A program made the position numbers and the translations under genes. A DNA stretch of 64,000 nucleotides. Source: Cellulomonas sp. KRMCY2. Its GTDB lineage: Bacteria; Actinomycetota; Actinomycetes; Actinomycetales; Cellulomonadaceae. Below are positions 42,830 through 52,354 of the stretch, one piece after another. Position 1 is the stretch's first letter; the number at the start of each line of letters is the position of its first letter. The notes below the pieces were generated by a model that did no database searches, had not been told where the DNA came from, and saw only the letters and a program-made list of their open reading frames with translations. Where the stretch lies: the NCBI RefSeq assembly GCF_000526515.1, contig NZ_JAGF01000001.1, forward strand, positions 930,001-994,000, written 5' to 3'.

Positions 42830-43813
42830 TCACTCCTTGATCGCGCCCTGGCTGCTGGCCGCGCTGAGGAAGTGCTTCTGGAAGAGCACGAAGAACAGGA
42901 CTGGGATGGCGAGCGCGAGGAAGAGCGCAGCCAGGTACACCGACAGCTCGGTGGTCTGCTCGAGCCGGGGCAAGGCGACGGACAGGGGCTGCTTGCCCGC
43001 GTCCGGCAGGACGAGCAGCGGCCAGAGGAACTCCTTGTAGCCCGCGACGACGATGAGGAGGGAGACGACGCCGAGGATCGGCCTCGACATCGGCAGCACG
43101 ATCGACCAGAACACGCGGAGCTTGCCCGCGCCGTCGATGCGGGCAGCCTCGAACACGTCCCGTGGCAGCGCCGCGAAGGACCGCTCGACGAGCAGCACGT
43201 TGAACGCCGAGGCCGCCGCCGGGAGCCAGACCGCCCAGAAGGAGTTGAGCAGGTTGACGCCGACCAGCGGGACGTCGATGACGGTGAGGTAAAGGGGCAC
43301 CAGCGACACGACGCCCGGGATGAACAGGGTCGCCAGGAGCATCGCCGAGATCACCTTGGCGTACGCGGGCCGCAGGATTGCCAGGAAGTACCCGCCGCTG
43401 GTCGCGACGAGGATCCCGAGGAGCCAGTTGCCCAGGCAGATCCAGAGCGTGTTCGCCAGGTAGGTGCCGAACCTGACCCGCTGGAAGGCCTCGACGAAGT
43501 TGTCCCAGTGGAGTCCGGAGGGCCACAGCGCGAACGGCTGGGCCAGAGTCTCGGTCGAGGTGGAGGTCGCCGCCTTGAAGAGCCAGGCCAACGGCCCGAC
43601 GCTGGTGAGCACCAGGCCGACGAGGACCAGGACGCCCACCACCGCGAGCGCCAGTCGGACCCGGGGCGCCTTGCGGTCCTGGAAGGAGACGATGCTGAGC
43701 TCGCCGTCCGACTCCCTCGGCGTGCGGGAGCGCCAGATGCGGCGGACCCGCTCGCGGGTCGCTCCATCGGCAGGTCCGGTCCTCACGCCGAGCTCGGACA
43801 CCGGCGCGCTCAC
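42830..43813 (-). CDS. sugar ABC permease, MalG type
   Basis: About 327 residues from GTG 43813, overlapping the other permease's stop by GTGA. A 60-residue charged N-terminal tail precedes six membrane segments. The EAA loop is FEAARIDGAGKLRVFWSIVLPMSRP. TLFIPGVVSLVPLYLTVIDVPLVGVNLLNSFWAVWLP is typical of the CUT1 inner permease. Together with the MalF-type partner and the lipoprotein it forms an importer whose ATPase is not encoded here; a shared MsiK-like ATPase is probable, as usual in actinobacteria. Confidence 0.92.
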   Translation of the reverse strand: MSAPVSELGVRTGPADGATRERVRRIWRSRTPRESDGELSIVSFQDRKAPRVRLALAVVGVLVLVGLVLTSVGPLAWLFKAATSTSTETLAQPFALWPSGLHWDNFVEAFQRVRFGTYLANTLWICLGNWLLGILVATSGGYFLAILRPAYAKVISAMLLATLFIPGVVSLVPLYLTVIDVPLVGVNLLNSFWAVWLPAAASAFNVLLVERSFAALPRDVFEAARIDGAGKLRVFWSIVLPMSRPILGVVSLLIVVAGYKEFLWPLLVLPDAGKQPLSVALPRLEQTTELSVYLAALFLALAIPVLFFVLFQKHFLSAASSQGAIKE

Positions 43814-44754
43814 GACTGGCTCCAGCGGCGGGTCGCCCACAGGTAGGCCGCCGACAGCACGGCCAGCGCGGCGGCGAGGAGCAGGCTCAATGCCGTGGCA
43901 CGCCCGTAGTCGCCGGACACGAAGGCGTACCGGTAGATGAGCATCATCACCGTCACCGTCCGGTTCTCCGGACCGCCCCCGGTCATGATGTAGGGCTCGG
44001 TGAACAGCTGGAACACGCCGATCACCTGCAGCAGGAACATGATGAGCAAGGTCCCCCGCATCTGCGGCAGCGTGATGTGCCAGAACCTGCGCAGGATCGA
44101 GGCACCGTCGATCTCCGCCGCCTCGTACAGCTCCGTGCGGATCGTCATGAGGGTCGCCAGGTAGATGACGGTCGCGGTGCCGAAGCCCGCCCAGGTCGCC
44201 TCGACGATGATCGCCGGGACGGCCAGGTCGCCGTCGTTCAGCCATGCCAACGGCCCCACCCCGAGCCACCCGAGGACGGTGTTGAACAGGCCCGACTCGC
44301 TCGGGTGGTAGAAGTTCTTCCACAGCAGGACCGCCACCACCGGCGGCACGATGACCGGCAGGTACGCGAGCACCGACGCGAACGCTCTCGTGCGCCGCAG
44401 CTCGGCGATGAAGACCGCCAGCAGGATCGGCGTCGGGAAGCCGATGGCAACCGACCACAGGATGAACTGCACCGTGTTCCAGGCTGCCCGGCCGAGCAGC
44501 GGGTCGGCCAGCACCCGCGCGAAGTTCTCCACGCCGACCCATTCGGTGACGATGAAGTTCGTCTGCTGGAGGCTCATCACCACGCTGCGCAGGATCGGCC
44601 ACCACGAGAACAGCGCGAACACGAGCACCATCGGCAGCCCGAAGGCGAGGGTGCTCAGTCCACCGCGCCGCACCCAGACTGCCGGCGTCACCGACCTTTG
44701 CGACGGGGGCGCTGGTGCAACAGCCCCGTCGACGCTCGAGCTTGCCGCGCGCAT
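43810..44754 (-). CDS. sugar ABC permease, MalF type
   Basis: 314 residues with six membrane segments and the EAA motif YEAAEIDGASILRRFWHITLPQMRGT. TLAFGLPMVLVFALFSWWPILRSVVMSLQQTNF is the usual first segment. It is the second gene of the operon, about 90 bases after the binding protein; a GC-rich hairpin lies in that gap. Confidence 0.92.
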   Translation of the reverse strand: MRAASSSVDGAVAPAPPSQRSVTPAVWVRRGGLSTLAFGLPMVLVFALFSWWPILRSVVMSLQQTNFIVTEWVGVENFARVLADPLLGRAAWNTVQFILWSVAIGFPTPILLAVFIAELRRTRAFASVLAYLPVIVPPVVAVLLWKNFYHPSESGLFNTVLGWLGVGPLAWLNDGDLAVPAIIVEATWAGFGTATVIYLATLMTIRTELYEAAEIDGASILRRFWHITLPQMRGTLLIMFLLQVIGVFQLFTEPYIMTGGGPENRTVTVMMLIYRYAFVSGDYGRATALSLLLAAALAVLSAAYLWATRRWSQS

Positions 44755-44803
44755 CTCGCTCCTTCCCGTCCCGGCGCTTCACCGGGCACCCGACCAACGG
44801 TCC

Positions 44804-44839
44804 CCCCGGCCGGGTCCGCGGGCACGGATCCGGCCGGGG
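44804..44839 (-). promoter_or_regulatory. intercistronic hairpin between binding protein and permease
   Basis: CCCCGGCCGG and CCGGCCGGGG form a perfect 10-bp stem with a 16-base loop just after the binding-protein stop. Such stems commonly stabilise or partly terminate the message so that the binding protein is made in excess. Confidence 0.6.
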
Positions 44840-44847
44840 CGCCTACC

Positions 44848-46239
44848 TCACCTTGCGGCGTCGAGGATGCCCTGGACGGTGCCCTGTGCGTCGCCGAGCA
44901 GCTGGTCGATGTCGGCGTCCTGCCGGGTGAGGACCGCCTGTACCACCGGGTCGAGTGCCGCGTAGATCTCCTGACCGCTGGGTGCGGGCTCCGGTACCAG
45001 CGCCACGTCCTCGACGGTCGAGAGGAACAGCTCGAAGTGGTCGCGGGGAACGTTGACGAGGTCTGCCACCCAGCCGAGCCACTGGTCGTACTCCTCGGCT
45101 CCCACGATCCGGATCTCCGGCACACCGACCGCCTGACCATTGGCGACGTCGGCCTCGGCCTGCGCGACCGCGACCTCCTCATCGAGGAACCGCCCGAAGC
45201 GGAAGAACTCGATCCACGTCACCGCGGCGGAGATCTCCTCCGGTGTCGCCGTCGGATTGACCACCGCGACGTTGCCGCCACCCAGTGTGCCGAGCCCATC
45301 AGAGTCCTGCGGGAGCGGAGCCACACCGAAGTCGTCCGGGTCCATGCCGAGGTTGACGACTGCGTTCCGATACAGGTCGGCACCCTGGACGAACATGCCC
45401 ACCTGGCCGGCTGCGAACGCGTTGTTCGCGTCGCCGTAGTTGACCAGGAAGTTGGTGCCGAACGTGTTGTCGTCCCAACGCAACGACCGGTAGAACTCCA
45501 GAGCCTGCTGGGTCGCCTCGTTGTCGATGGTCGCGGCGCCCTCCTCGTCGATCAGCGTGCCGCCGAACGCGTAGGACATCGTGGTGAGCACCCACCCCCC
45601 GGTGTTGTCCGCCGTCATCGCCTGGAAGCCCTGGGCGTCCGTGTTCTCCTCGATCGCCTTGGCCGCCTCGCGCACGTCGTCCCACGTCTGCGGTGGGTCG
45701 TCCGGGTCAAGACCCGCCTTCTCGAACAGGGTGCGGTTGTAGATCAGGCCCATCGGGTACGCCGCGATCGGCACACCGCGGACCTTCCCGTCCGAGTCGG
45801 TGGCGAGGGTGGCCAGGGCGGGGTTGAGGTGGGCCAGCACCTCCGAGTCGGCGATGTAGTCGGTGATGTCGGCCACCTGGTCGCGCTCGATGAGCGAGGC
45901 GATGTCCGTGAAGGGGACGGACATCACGGTTGGCATCGTCCCGCCGGCGAGCATCGCCTGGAAGGTGTCGGCCGTCCAGACGGTCTCGGTCGCCTCCACC
46001 GTGATGTCCGGGTACAGGTCCTCGAACGCGGCGACCTGCGCCAGCAGCGCGTCCCGGGCCTCCTGGTTCTCGGTGGTCGGCAGGTCGCTGATCGAGATCG
46101 TCACCGGGACGTTCTCCGCCGGCGCCGCACCGTCGGACGTGTCCGGGGAGTCAGTATCGGTGGTGCATCCGACCAGGAGGAGCGCCGCGGCGGCGATGAC
46201 CGCCCCCGCGCCCATGTGCAAAGACTTCCGTCTCATCAT
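44848..46239 (-). CDS. sugar-binding lipoprotein of ABC importer
   Basis: 463 residues: signal KSLHMGAGAVIAAAALLLVGC with lipobox Cys25, then a CUT1 (SBP_bac_1) binding protein. Typical parts are VPVTISISDLPTTENQEARDALLAQVAAFEDLYPDITVE, FEKAGLDPDDPPQTWDDVREAAKAI and FAAGQVGMFVQGADLY. First gene of the leftward operon with two permeases, GH38, GH13 and the secreted hydrolase. It would capture the oligosaccharide released outside. Expression is probably set by the divergent ROK protein. Confidence 0.93.
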   Translation of the reverse strand: MMRRKSLHMGAGAVIAAAALLLVGCTTDTDSPDTSDGAAPAENVPVTISISDLPTTENQEARDALLAQVAAFEDLYPDITVEATETVWTADTFQAMLAGGTMPTVMSVPFTDIASLIERDQVADITDYIADSEVLAHLNPALATLATDSDGKVRGVPIAAYPMGLIYNRTLFEKAGLDPDDPPQTWDDVREAAKAIEENTDAQGFQAMTADNTGGWVLTTMSYAFGGTLIDEEGAATIDNEATQQALEFYRSLRWDDNTFGTNFLVNYGDANNAFAAGQVGMFVQGADLYRNAVVNLGMDPDDFGVAPLPQDSDGLGTLGGGNVAVVNPTATPEEISAAVTWIEFFRFGRFLDEEVAVAQAEADVANGQAVGVPEIRIVGAEEYDQWLGWVADLVNVPRDHFELFLSTVEDVALVPEPAPSGQEIYAALDPVVQAVLTRQDADIDQLLGDAQGTVQGILDAAR

Positions 46240-46379
46240 CGAAACTCCTTCACGAAGTGGCCCGATCGCCTGCGACCGGGCGGGACACGGCTGGAACCGG
46301 GACGCGACCCGCAGGTCGAACCACCCACCCTCGTTGCCGCACGCGGGCCACGTGGGCCAGCGCGCACCAACGAGCCGTA

Positions 46380-46428
46380 GACTAAGTCCGGCAATCAGAA
46401 TTAGTCAAGACCCGGGATGACCCGGGTC
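46380..46428. promoter_or_regulatory. candidate ROK operators in divergent spacer
   Basis: Two dyads lie between the binding-protein and ROK genes: GACTAA (46380-46385) with TTAGTC (46401-46406), and GACCCGGG (46409-46416) with CCCGGGTC (46421-46428). The first, AT-rich one is the better ROK-type candidate. Confidence 0.5.
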
Positions 46429-46495
46429 GCACGCCGTCCCGGCTAGAGTGGCGGGGCCCGGTCGTGGCGTCGGCACGGTGAGGACTCAGGGAGTG

Positions 46496-47800
46496 ATGGC
46501 GCAGATGGCGTCCGGCCGGAATTCGCTCGAGGTGACGAATCGCGGTTCGGCGCCCACCGCACGGCGGCCGGGCCTGCGACGAGGGTCGAACCTCACGCAC
46601 GTCGCCGACTTCAACCATTCTGTCGTCCTGGACGCCATCCGACGCTCCCGCGCGGGCGTCTCCCGCGCCGAGCTGACCGCCGGCACCGGGCTCGCCGCGC
46701 AGACGGTATCCGACATCTGCCAGCGCCTGCTCGACCAAGGGCTGATCGCCGAGACCGGCACCAGCTCGACCGGGCTCGGCCGGCCCCGCCGGACCCTGGA
46801 GCTGGTACCCGGCAGCCGGCACGCTCTGGGCCTGCACATCGATCCGGCGACGATCACCTACGTCCTGCTCGACCTGGGCGGCAGCCTCGTCGCGCACGCG
46901 AGCCATGAGACGAGGGTGACCACCGAGCCCGACCGCATCCTTGCTGAGATGTCGCGCTCGCTGGACGACCTCATCACGCGTTCCGGCGTTGATGCGACAA
47001 GCATCGTCGGGCTGGGCATCGCCTCACCCGGACCGATCGACACGGAGGGCGGGATCGTCGTCGACCCGCCCCATCTGCCCGGCTGGCACCGGGTCAAGCT
47101 CCGCGACCGCCTCGGGGAGGCCACCGGACTCCCCGTCGTCCTCGACAAGGACGTCACGGCCGCCGCAGTCGCCGAGCGCTGGGCGGGAGCCGCCGTGGGC
47201 GCCAGCGACTTCGCACTGCTGTACCTGGGCACCGGCGTGGGCGTCGGGATCGTCACCGACGACATCGTCGTGCGCGGGCACTCCGGCAACGCGGGCGACA
47301 TCGGTCACCTCATCGTCGACGTCGACGGCCCGCCGTGCCCGTGCGGCCAGCGCGGTTGCCTCGGTGTGACCGTCTCCCCGTTGACCCTGGCCCGGGAGGC
47401 CGAGGCAGCCGGCGTCCTCGGGGCCAGCCCCGACGAGGACAACTGGATGGGGGCGATCCGACGGTTCTCTCTGGTCTGTCGCGCTGCCGACGATGGCGAT
47501 GAGCGCGCACTGGCGATCCTGCACCGTTGCGCGCGGCGGCTCGCCCGCGCGATCGCCACGGTTGCCGACCTGACCGACGCGAACCTATTCGTCGTCGGTG
47601 GCCCGGCCTGGGAACCGGCCGCGCGCCACTACCTGCCGACGCTGGAGTCGCAGGTCTCTGCGCAGTTCGTGATGCGGGACATCCACGACGTCCGGGTCGT
47701 CGGCACCTCGCTCGGTGCCGACGTCGGCGCGCTCGGCGCGGCCAGCCTCGTGCTCGACGGCACGTTCGCCGCCCGGCCTTCGGCCCTGCTGCTCGGCTGA
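46496..47800 (+). CDS. ROK-family transcriptional regulator
   Basis: About 434 residues from ATG 46496. Residues about 30-85 are an HTH (NHSVVLDAIRRSRAGVSRAELTAGTGLAAQTVSDICQRLLDQGLI), followed by the ROK sugar-kinase fold: ALGLHIDPATITYVLLDLGG, GLGIASPGPIDTEGG, YLGTGVGVGIVTDDIVVRGHSGNAGDIGHLIVD and the zinc motif CPCGQRGCLG. The kinase catalytic Asp position (LDKDVTAAA) reads KDVT where kinases have NDAN, as in regulators of the NagC/XylR kind. Divergent from the glycan operon, it should be its repressor. Confidence 0.9.
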   Translation: MAQMASGRNSLEVTNRGSAPTARRPGLRRGSNLTHVADFNHSVVLDAIRRSRAGVSRAELTAGTGLAAQTVSDICQRLLDQGLIAETGTSSTGLGRPRRTLELVPGSRHALGLHIDPATITYVLLDLGGSLVAHASHETRVTTEPDRILAEMSRSLDDLITRSGVDATSIVGLGIASPGPIDTEGGIVVDPPHLPGWHRVKLRDRLGEATGLPVVLDKDVTAAAVAERWAGAAVGASDFALLYLGTGVGVGIVTDDIVVRGHSGNAGDIGHLIVDVDGPPCPCGQRGCLGVTVSPLTLAREAEAAGVLGASPDEDNWMGAIRRFSLVCRAADDGDERALAILHRCARRLARAIATVADLTDANLFVVGGPAWEPAARHYLPTLESQVSAQFVMRDIHDVRVVGTSLGADVGALGAASLVLDGTFAARPSALLLG

Positions 47801-47801
47801 G

Positions 47802-48776
47802 TCAGGGCGCTACCCGCGCACGTAGCCAGTCCAGCTTCGCCTGCTCGTGCGGTGCCTGACCGCCCTCGTGATCGTTGTACGGGTACACGACGATCTCCTT
47901 GTCGTCGCAGTGATAGCGGTTGTACGCGGCGAACACGGTCCGCGGCGGGCAGGTGAGGTCCATCAGCCCGACGGAGAACAGAGCGGGAGCATTCGCGCGC
48001 ACGGCGTGATTGGCTGCATCCACGTACGACAGGGTCCGCAGCACGACCGGCTCCTCCTCGCGGTGCGCCCGCAGGAAGCGCACGATCTCCTGGTACGGGT
48101 CACGGTCGGTCAGGGTGATCGCGCGCTCGATGTGACACAGGAACGGGACGTCGACCATTGCCGCCGCGAGATCCCGTACGAGACCGGCGACCGCGAGCGC
48201 GATGCCGCCGCCCTGGCTGACGCCGGTGACGACGACCCGGGCCGGATCCACGCCGGGAAGGGTGCGGGCGGCTTCCACCGCACGCACGGCGTCGGTGAAG
48301 ACCCGCCGGTAGTAGGCCGTCTCAGGGGCGCGGATCCCCCGTGTCATCCACCCCGTCGGCTCTCCTGCGTCGCCCGGCTCCGGGTCGGGCGTGGCGCTCC
48401 GCTGCCGCCCCGCACCCTGGCCCCGCGTGTCGACGGACAGGTGGGCGTAGCCGGCGAGCGGCCACATGACCGGGTCGATCGCCCACCCGCGGCCGCCGCC
48501 GTAGCCGTGGTACTCGATGACGACCGGCGCCTGCCCTCCTCGGCGGTCGGCCGGTACGCGCAGCCAGGCACGGATCGGGTGGCCACCGAACCCGGCGAAT
48601 CGCACGTCGTACGTCTCGATCGCGGCGAACCCGGTGTCGACGAGCGCCGCGCTGACACCGAGGTCGTGGCGTCGCGCCTCTGTGAGGGTGCCTGCCCAGA
48701 ACCCGTCGAAGTCCTCGGGCACCGCGATCTCGGGCCGGTACTGGCGCAGCTGGTCGAGCGGCAGGTCGAAGTGCAT
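47802..48776 (-). CDS. CE7 acetyl xylan esterase/cephalosporin-C deacetylase
   Basis: 324 residues, ATG 48776. A CE7 alpha/beta hydrolase: oxyanion region EYHGYGGGRGW, RGQGAGR motif (SVDTRGQGAGR), nucleophile Ser187 in GVSQGGG, Asp273 in LMDLTCPP, His303 in NDHEGG. No signal peptide, so it deacetylates imported short sugars, such as acetylated xylo- or manno-oligosaccharides. It follows the GH97 gene in the same direction, 104 bases downstream, and ends one base from the convergent ROK gene. Confidence 0.92.
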   Translation of the reverse strand: MHFDLPLDQLRQYRPEIAVPEDFDGFWAGTLTEARRHDLGVSAALVDTGFAAIETYDVRFAGFGGHPIRAWLRVPADRRGGQAPVVIEYHGYGGGRGWAIDPVMWPLAGYAHLSVDTRGQGAGRQRSATPDPEPGDAGEPTGWMTRGIRAPETAYYRRVFTDAVRAVEAARTLPGVDPARVVVTGVSQGGGIALAVAGLVRDLAAAMVDVPFLCHIERAITLTDRDPYQEIVRFLRAHREEEPVVLRTLSYVDAANHAVRANAPALFSVGLMDLTCPPRTVFAAYNRYHCDDKEIVVYPYNDHEGGQAPHEQAKLDWLRARVAP

Positions 48777-48880
48777 GGTCTCCTCGTCTCGTACCGGTGA
48801 CATCCCGGGCTCGGCTCGTTCGGGCGCCTTCGGGTGCGAAGGTCGCCTCGGTCGCGGCGCTGTGCACTCGGACTGCGCGG

Positions 48881-50761
48881 TCAGTGGGCTTCGAGGCGGG
48901 CGACGAAGCCGCCGCCAGCGGCCATCGGCGGACTTCGGAAGCCGGCGAACTCCGGCTGGTCGTCGATCCGCACCTCCCGCGTCAAGACACTGTCGCGCCC
49001 GGCCCCGTCGTGCACGATGCACCACGTGCCACGCAACGGCCCGAGCCGGGTGAGGTCGAGGTCGGCCCCCGGGTTCGCGTTGGGGCCGTTGATGCCCGCG
49101 ACCCACCACGTGTCGCCGTTGCGCCGGGCCATCACGGCGTGATCGCCCGGCTCCCCCGCCAGGCCCACAGTGTCGTCCCACGCTACGGGCACGCGGCGGA
49201 GGACGTCGAGCACGGCCGGGTCCTGATTGCGGTACGACTCGGCAGAGTCGGCGAAGTGCAGGATCCCGGTCTCGAAGACGACGGCGAGCGCAAGCTCGTG
49301 CGCCGCGGTGGTGCGCCGCGCCCGGAAGGTGTCGCTGAAGGTCACAGGCGTGTAGTCCATGGGCCCGATGACGTTGCGGGTGAAGGGCAGCACCGTGTTG
49401 TGCCACACGGCGTCGTCGGCGAAGGCCAGGTTGATCAGGTACCACTCAGCGCCACGCACCGCTTCCATCGTCATGAGGTGCGGCCAGGTCCGCTCCCAGC
49501 CGCGGGGGACGGTGCAGCCGTGGAAGTTGACCATCAGCCGGGCCTCGGCTGCGTCTTCCAGGATGCCGAGGTAGCGGCCGATGCCATCCTGCTTGTCGGA
49601 GTGAAAGAAGTCGACCTTGAGCCCGACGACCCCCCACGCCGCGATCCGGGCCATCTCGCGCCGACGGACGACCTGCTCGTGCATGAGGTCCCGAGGTTCC
49701 CCGGCAACGTCGTTGTGCGGGCCCCCGGAGTTGTACCAGAGCCAGATGCCCACCGCGCGGGCGGCGGCGTAGCGGACGAGCTGACGCATCTCCGCTTCAG
49801 AGTGGACCGTCCAGTTGGCGTCGATGAGCGAGTACTCCCACCCCATCTCGGCTGCGAGATCGACGAACCGGCGTAGCGTGGCGAGGTCACGCGGACTGGA
49901 CACGTCCGACCACCAGCTCCACGAGGCGCGGCCTGGGCGGATCCACGAGGTGTCAGCAAGGCGGCTCGGCCGGGCCAGGTCCGTCACGACGGTGGACTCC
50001 AGCAACGCCGCCGCGGTGTCCGCGAACCCGATGAACCGCCACGGCAACGTCCACGGCAGGGTCGACGACGCCTGCGCCGCCCCCAGGCCGCGCCCTTCCC
50101 AGGAGTCGGGCCCGACCACGGCGTACGAGCGCCCGTGCGGCGCACCGGCCAGCCGGGCGCCGTGGTAGCCCGCGTCCAGGTCGGCCTCGCCGACCAGCAG
50201 CCAATGGCCTTCGACCTCGAACGTCGCGGGGAGGTCCCACGCGTGCGACGGTGACGGCGTGCCGATCGGGACGCCGTTGGCGTAGAGGTTCTCGTGCGCG
50301 TGGTCGGGACTGTCGGACGGTGACACGGGCTGGAGCCACGCCCGCCCGTCCGCCGGGAGTCTGAAGGTCGTCATCTCGCCAGTGACCGTCCGAAGCCGGC
50401 CGTCGTCGTCGTTCTCCGGAAAGCGGTACCGGAACGCGATGGCGGTGTCATACACCCGCAGGTCGAGGTCGAGCCGATCGCCCGCCGCGTTGCACACGGC
50501 GACGGTCGCCGTGGTGGCGTGATGATGGAGCCGGCTGCGCTTCCCGTGACGCATCTCGTACGCCTCGTCGACGGCCCCGACCACCGGCGCGCCCAGCGCG
50601 GCCAGCCCGGCGTCGAACGAGGCGTCTGCCCGCTCGATGCCCAGCAGCACAGTCACCTGGTCGGCGCCTCGCCGCGCCGCGTCGCATGACAGGCGCCCAG
50701 CGCCGTCGAGCCCCACCGTCAGAGCGACGTCGCCCCCCGGCGAAGCAAACGTCCACCGCAT
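48881..50761 (-). CDS. GH97 family glycoside hydrolase
   Basis: About 626 residues from ATG 50761 (AGAGGGG seven bases before). The N-terminal beta-sandwich (WTFASPGGDVALTVGLDGAGRLSCDAARRG; DLDLRVYDTAIAFRYRFP) and barrel (RASWSWWSDVSSPRDLATLRRFVDLAAEMGWEYSLIDANW) are those of GH97. The strand GLKVDFFHSD puts an Asp at about 384 where retaining alpha-galactosidases of the family have their nucleophile; GIEAVRGAEW-like TMEAVRGAEW is nearby. No signal peptide is seen, unusual for a family often periplasmic in Bacteroidetes. Likely alpha-galactosidase or alpha-glucosidase on an imported sugar. Confidence 0.87.
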   Translation of the reverse strand: MRWTFASPGGDVALTVGLDGAGRLSCDAARRGADQVTVLLGIERADASFDAGLAALGAPVVGAVDEAYEMRHGKRSRLHHHATTATVAVCNAAGDRLDLDLRVYDTAIAFRYRFPENDDDGRLRTVTGEMTTFRLPADGRAWLQPVSPSDSPDHAHENLYANGVPIGTPSPSHAWDLPATFEVEGHWLLVGEADLDAGYHGARLAGAPHGRSYAVVGPDSWEGRGLGAAQASSTLPWTLPWRFIGFADTAAALLESTVVTDLARPSRLADTSWIRPGRASWSWWSDVSSPRDLATLRRFVDLAAEMGWEYSLIDANWTVHSEAEMRQLVRYAAARAVGIWLWYNSGGPHNDVAGEPRDLMHEQVVRRREMARIAAWGVVGLKVDFFHSDKQDGIGRYLGILEDAAEARLMVNFHGCTVPRGWERTWPHLMTMEAVRGAEWYLINLAFADDAVWHNTVLPFTRNVIGPMDYTPVTFSDTFRARRTTAAHELALAVVFETGILHFADSAESYRNQDPAVLDVLRRVPVAWDDTVGLAGEPGDHAVMARRNGDTWWVAGINGPNANPGADLDLTRLGPLRGTWCIVHDGAGRDSVLTREVRIDDQPEFAGFRSPPMAAGGGFVARLEAH

Positions 50762-50992
50762 CGTCAGTCCCCTCTGCATCGCCGCCTGCTCGGTCGGCAC
50801 GACTCTTGGCCGGACCCGCCGTCGTACATTATTCTGTTTGTCGGAGTAATGTCCAGGCACGATCCCCGGACGAGGACGGAGCACACCGGTGGCCAGGACG
50901 GACGCATGGCGCCACGCTCGTTCTCCGAGGCCGCCGATCCACATTGCCTTCGCCAACCGCCTCCTCGGCGGCCCGAGTCAAGGAGAGCCCGA

Positions 50993-52354
50993 ATGACAAC
51001 CGCCGACACGACTCCTCGCCGGTTCGCGATAGTGGGGACCGGAAACCGCGCGGGAATGTACGTCGACGCGCTGCTAGGTCCGTTCCGCCGGGCGGGGTCG
51101 ATCGTCGCCTGGTGCGAGCCCAACCCGGCCCGGTCCGGCTACTACGACGAGGTCGTCGACGCCGCGGGAGCCTCGCCGGTGGCGACGTATGCGCCCCCTG
51201 AGCTTGAGACGATGATCCGCACCGAGGCAGTCGATGTCGTGGTGGTGGCCAGCCCGGACAGCACTCACGGCGACGTGGTGGCACGCGCACTGCACGCCGG
51301 CGCTGAGGTGATCCTGGAGAAGCCCATGGCCATGTCCGTCGCCGGCTGCCGGCAGATCCAGGCCGCAGCCGAGGCGACCGGCCGCGAGCCCGTCGTGACC
51401 TTCAACTACCGGTACTCGCCGCGCAACAGCGCCCTGAAGCAGGTGATCGCCTCCGGCGCGATCGGCGAGGTGACGGCGGTGCATTTCGAGTGGTTGCTGG
51501 ACACCGGGCACGGGGCCGACTACTTCCGTCGCTGGCACCGCGCCAAGGCCAACAGCGGTGGCCTGCTGGTGCACAAGGCCACCCATCACTTCGACCTGGT
51601 CAACTGGTGGCTCGCCGACTGGCCGGACAGCATCTACGCCCAGGGTGCGCTGCGGTTCTACGGGCCCGATGGCGCCGGCCTCGGCGAGGCGGGTCTGCCT
51701 CGGCCTGAGCGCGGCACACCCGGCGCCCCCGGCGGCCCGAGCCTGCAGGCGCCGGTCGACCCGTGGGCCATGGACCTGCGCAGCTCGGAGCCGTTCCGGC
51801 GGATGTACCTCGACGGTGAGCGCTTCGACGGGTACCGGCGCGACCAGGACGTCTTCGCACCGGGAGTCACCATCGAGGACACCATGTCGGTGATGGTCCG
51901 CTACACCCGCGGCGTCCAGCTGACCTACTCCCTGATCGCCTACAGCCCTTGGGAGGGATACCGCGTCTCGGTCACCGGAACCCGTGGACGCGCCGAGCTC
52001 GACGTCGTGGAGCGCGCCGCCCACCTGCCCGACAGCGAGGTCGTCGACCCCTCCGCTAGGCGTGACCACGGCGGGACCCGCCTTGGTGCTGCACGCCTCG
52101 ACGGTGAACGTCTCGTGGTGCAGCGGCACTTCGAAGAGGCGTACGAAGTGCCGATCCCCAGCGGCGAGGGCGCCCACGGCGGCGGGGACGCCCTGCTGCT
52201 GCGTGACGTGCTCCTCGGCCCGGGCGACGACCCGCTCGGCCGGCCGGCCGGATGGCGCGACGGCATCGCCTCAGCCGTCGTCGGGCTCGCGGCCAACCGA
52301 TCGTTGGCCACGGGTCAGCCGGTGACCGTGGCGGATCTCGGGCTCGAACCGTGA
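50993..52354 (+). CDS. Gfo/Idh/MocA-family oxidoreductase
   Basis: About 453 residues from ATG 50993 with AAGGAG seven bases before. The Rossmann motif is FAIVGTGNRAGMYVDAL and the family Lys is in VILEKPMAMSVAGC. RYSPRNSALKQVIASGAIGEV and GGLLVHKATHHFDLVNWWL contain the usual substrate-side residues. It would oxidise or reduce a sugar or inositol-like compound with NAD(P). Divergent from GH97 and overlapping the following esterase by GTGA, it belongs to the same glycan-use locus. The long C-terminal part (LYLDGERFDGYRRDQDVF) is shared by relatives found near GH genes. Confidence 0.9.
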   Translation: MTTADTTPRRFAIVGTGNRAGMYVDALLGPFRRAGSIVAWCEPNPARSGYYDEVVDAAGASPVATYAPPELETMIRTEAVDVVVVASPDSTHGDVVARALHAGAEVILEKPMAMSVAGCRQIQAAAEATGREPVVTFNYRYSPRNSALKQVIASGAIGEVTAVHFEWLLDTGHGADYFRRWHRAKANSGGLLVHKATHHFDLVNWWLADWPDSIYAQGALRFYGPDGAGLGEAGLPRPERGTPGAPGGPSLQAPVDPWAMDLRSSEPFRRMYLDGERFDGYRRDQDVFAPGVTIEDTMSVMVRYTRGVQLTYSLIAYSPWEGYRVSVTGTRGRAELDVVERAAHLPDSEVVDPSARRDHGGTRLGAARLDGERLVVQRHFEEAYEVPIPSGEGAHGGGDALLLRDVLLGPGDDPLGRPAGWRDGIASAVVGLAANRSLATGQPVTVADLGLEP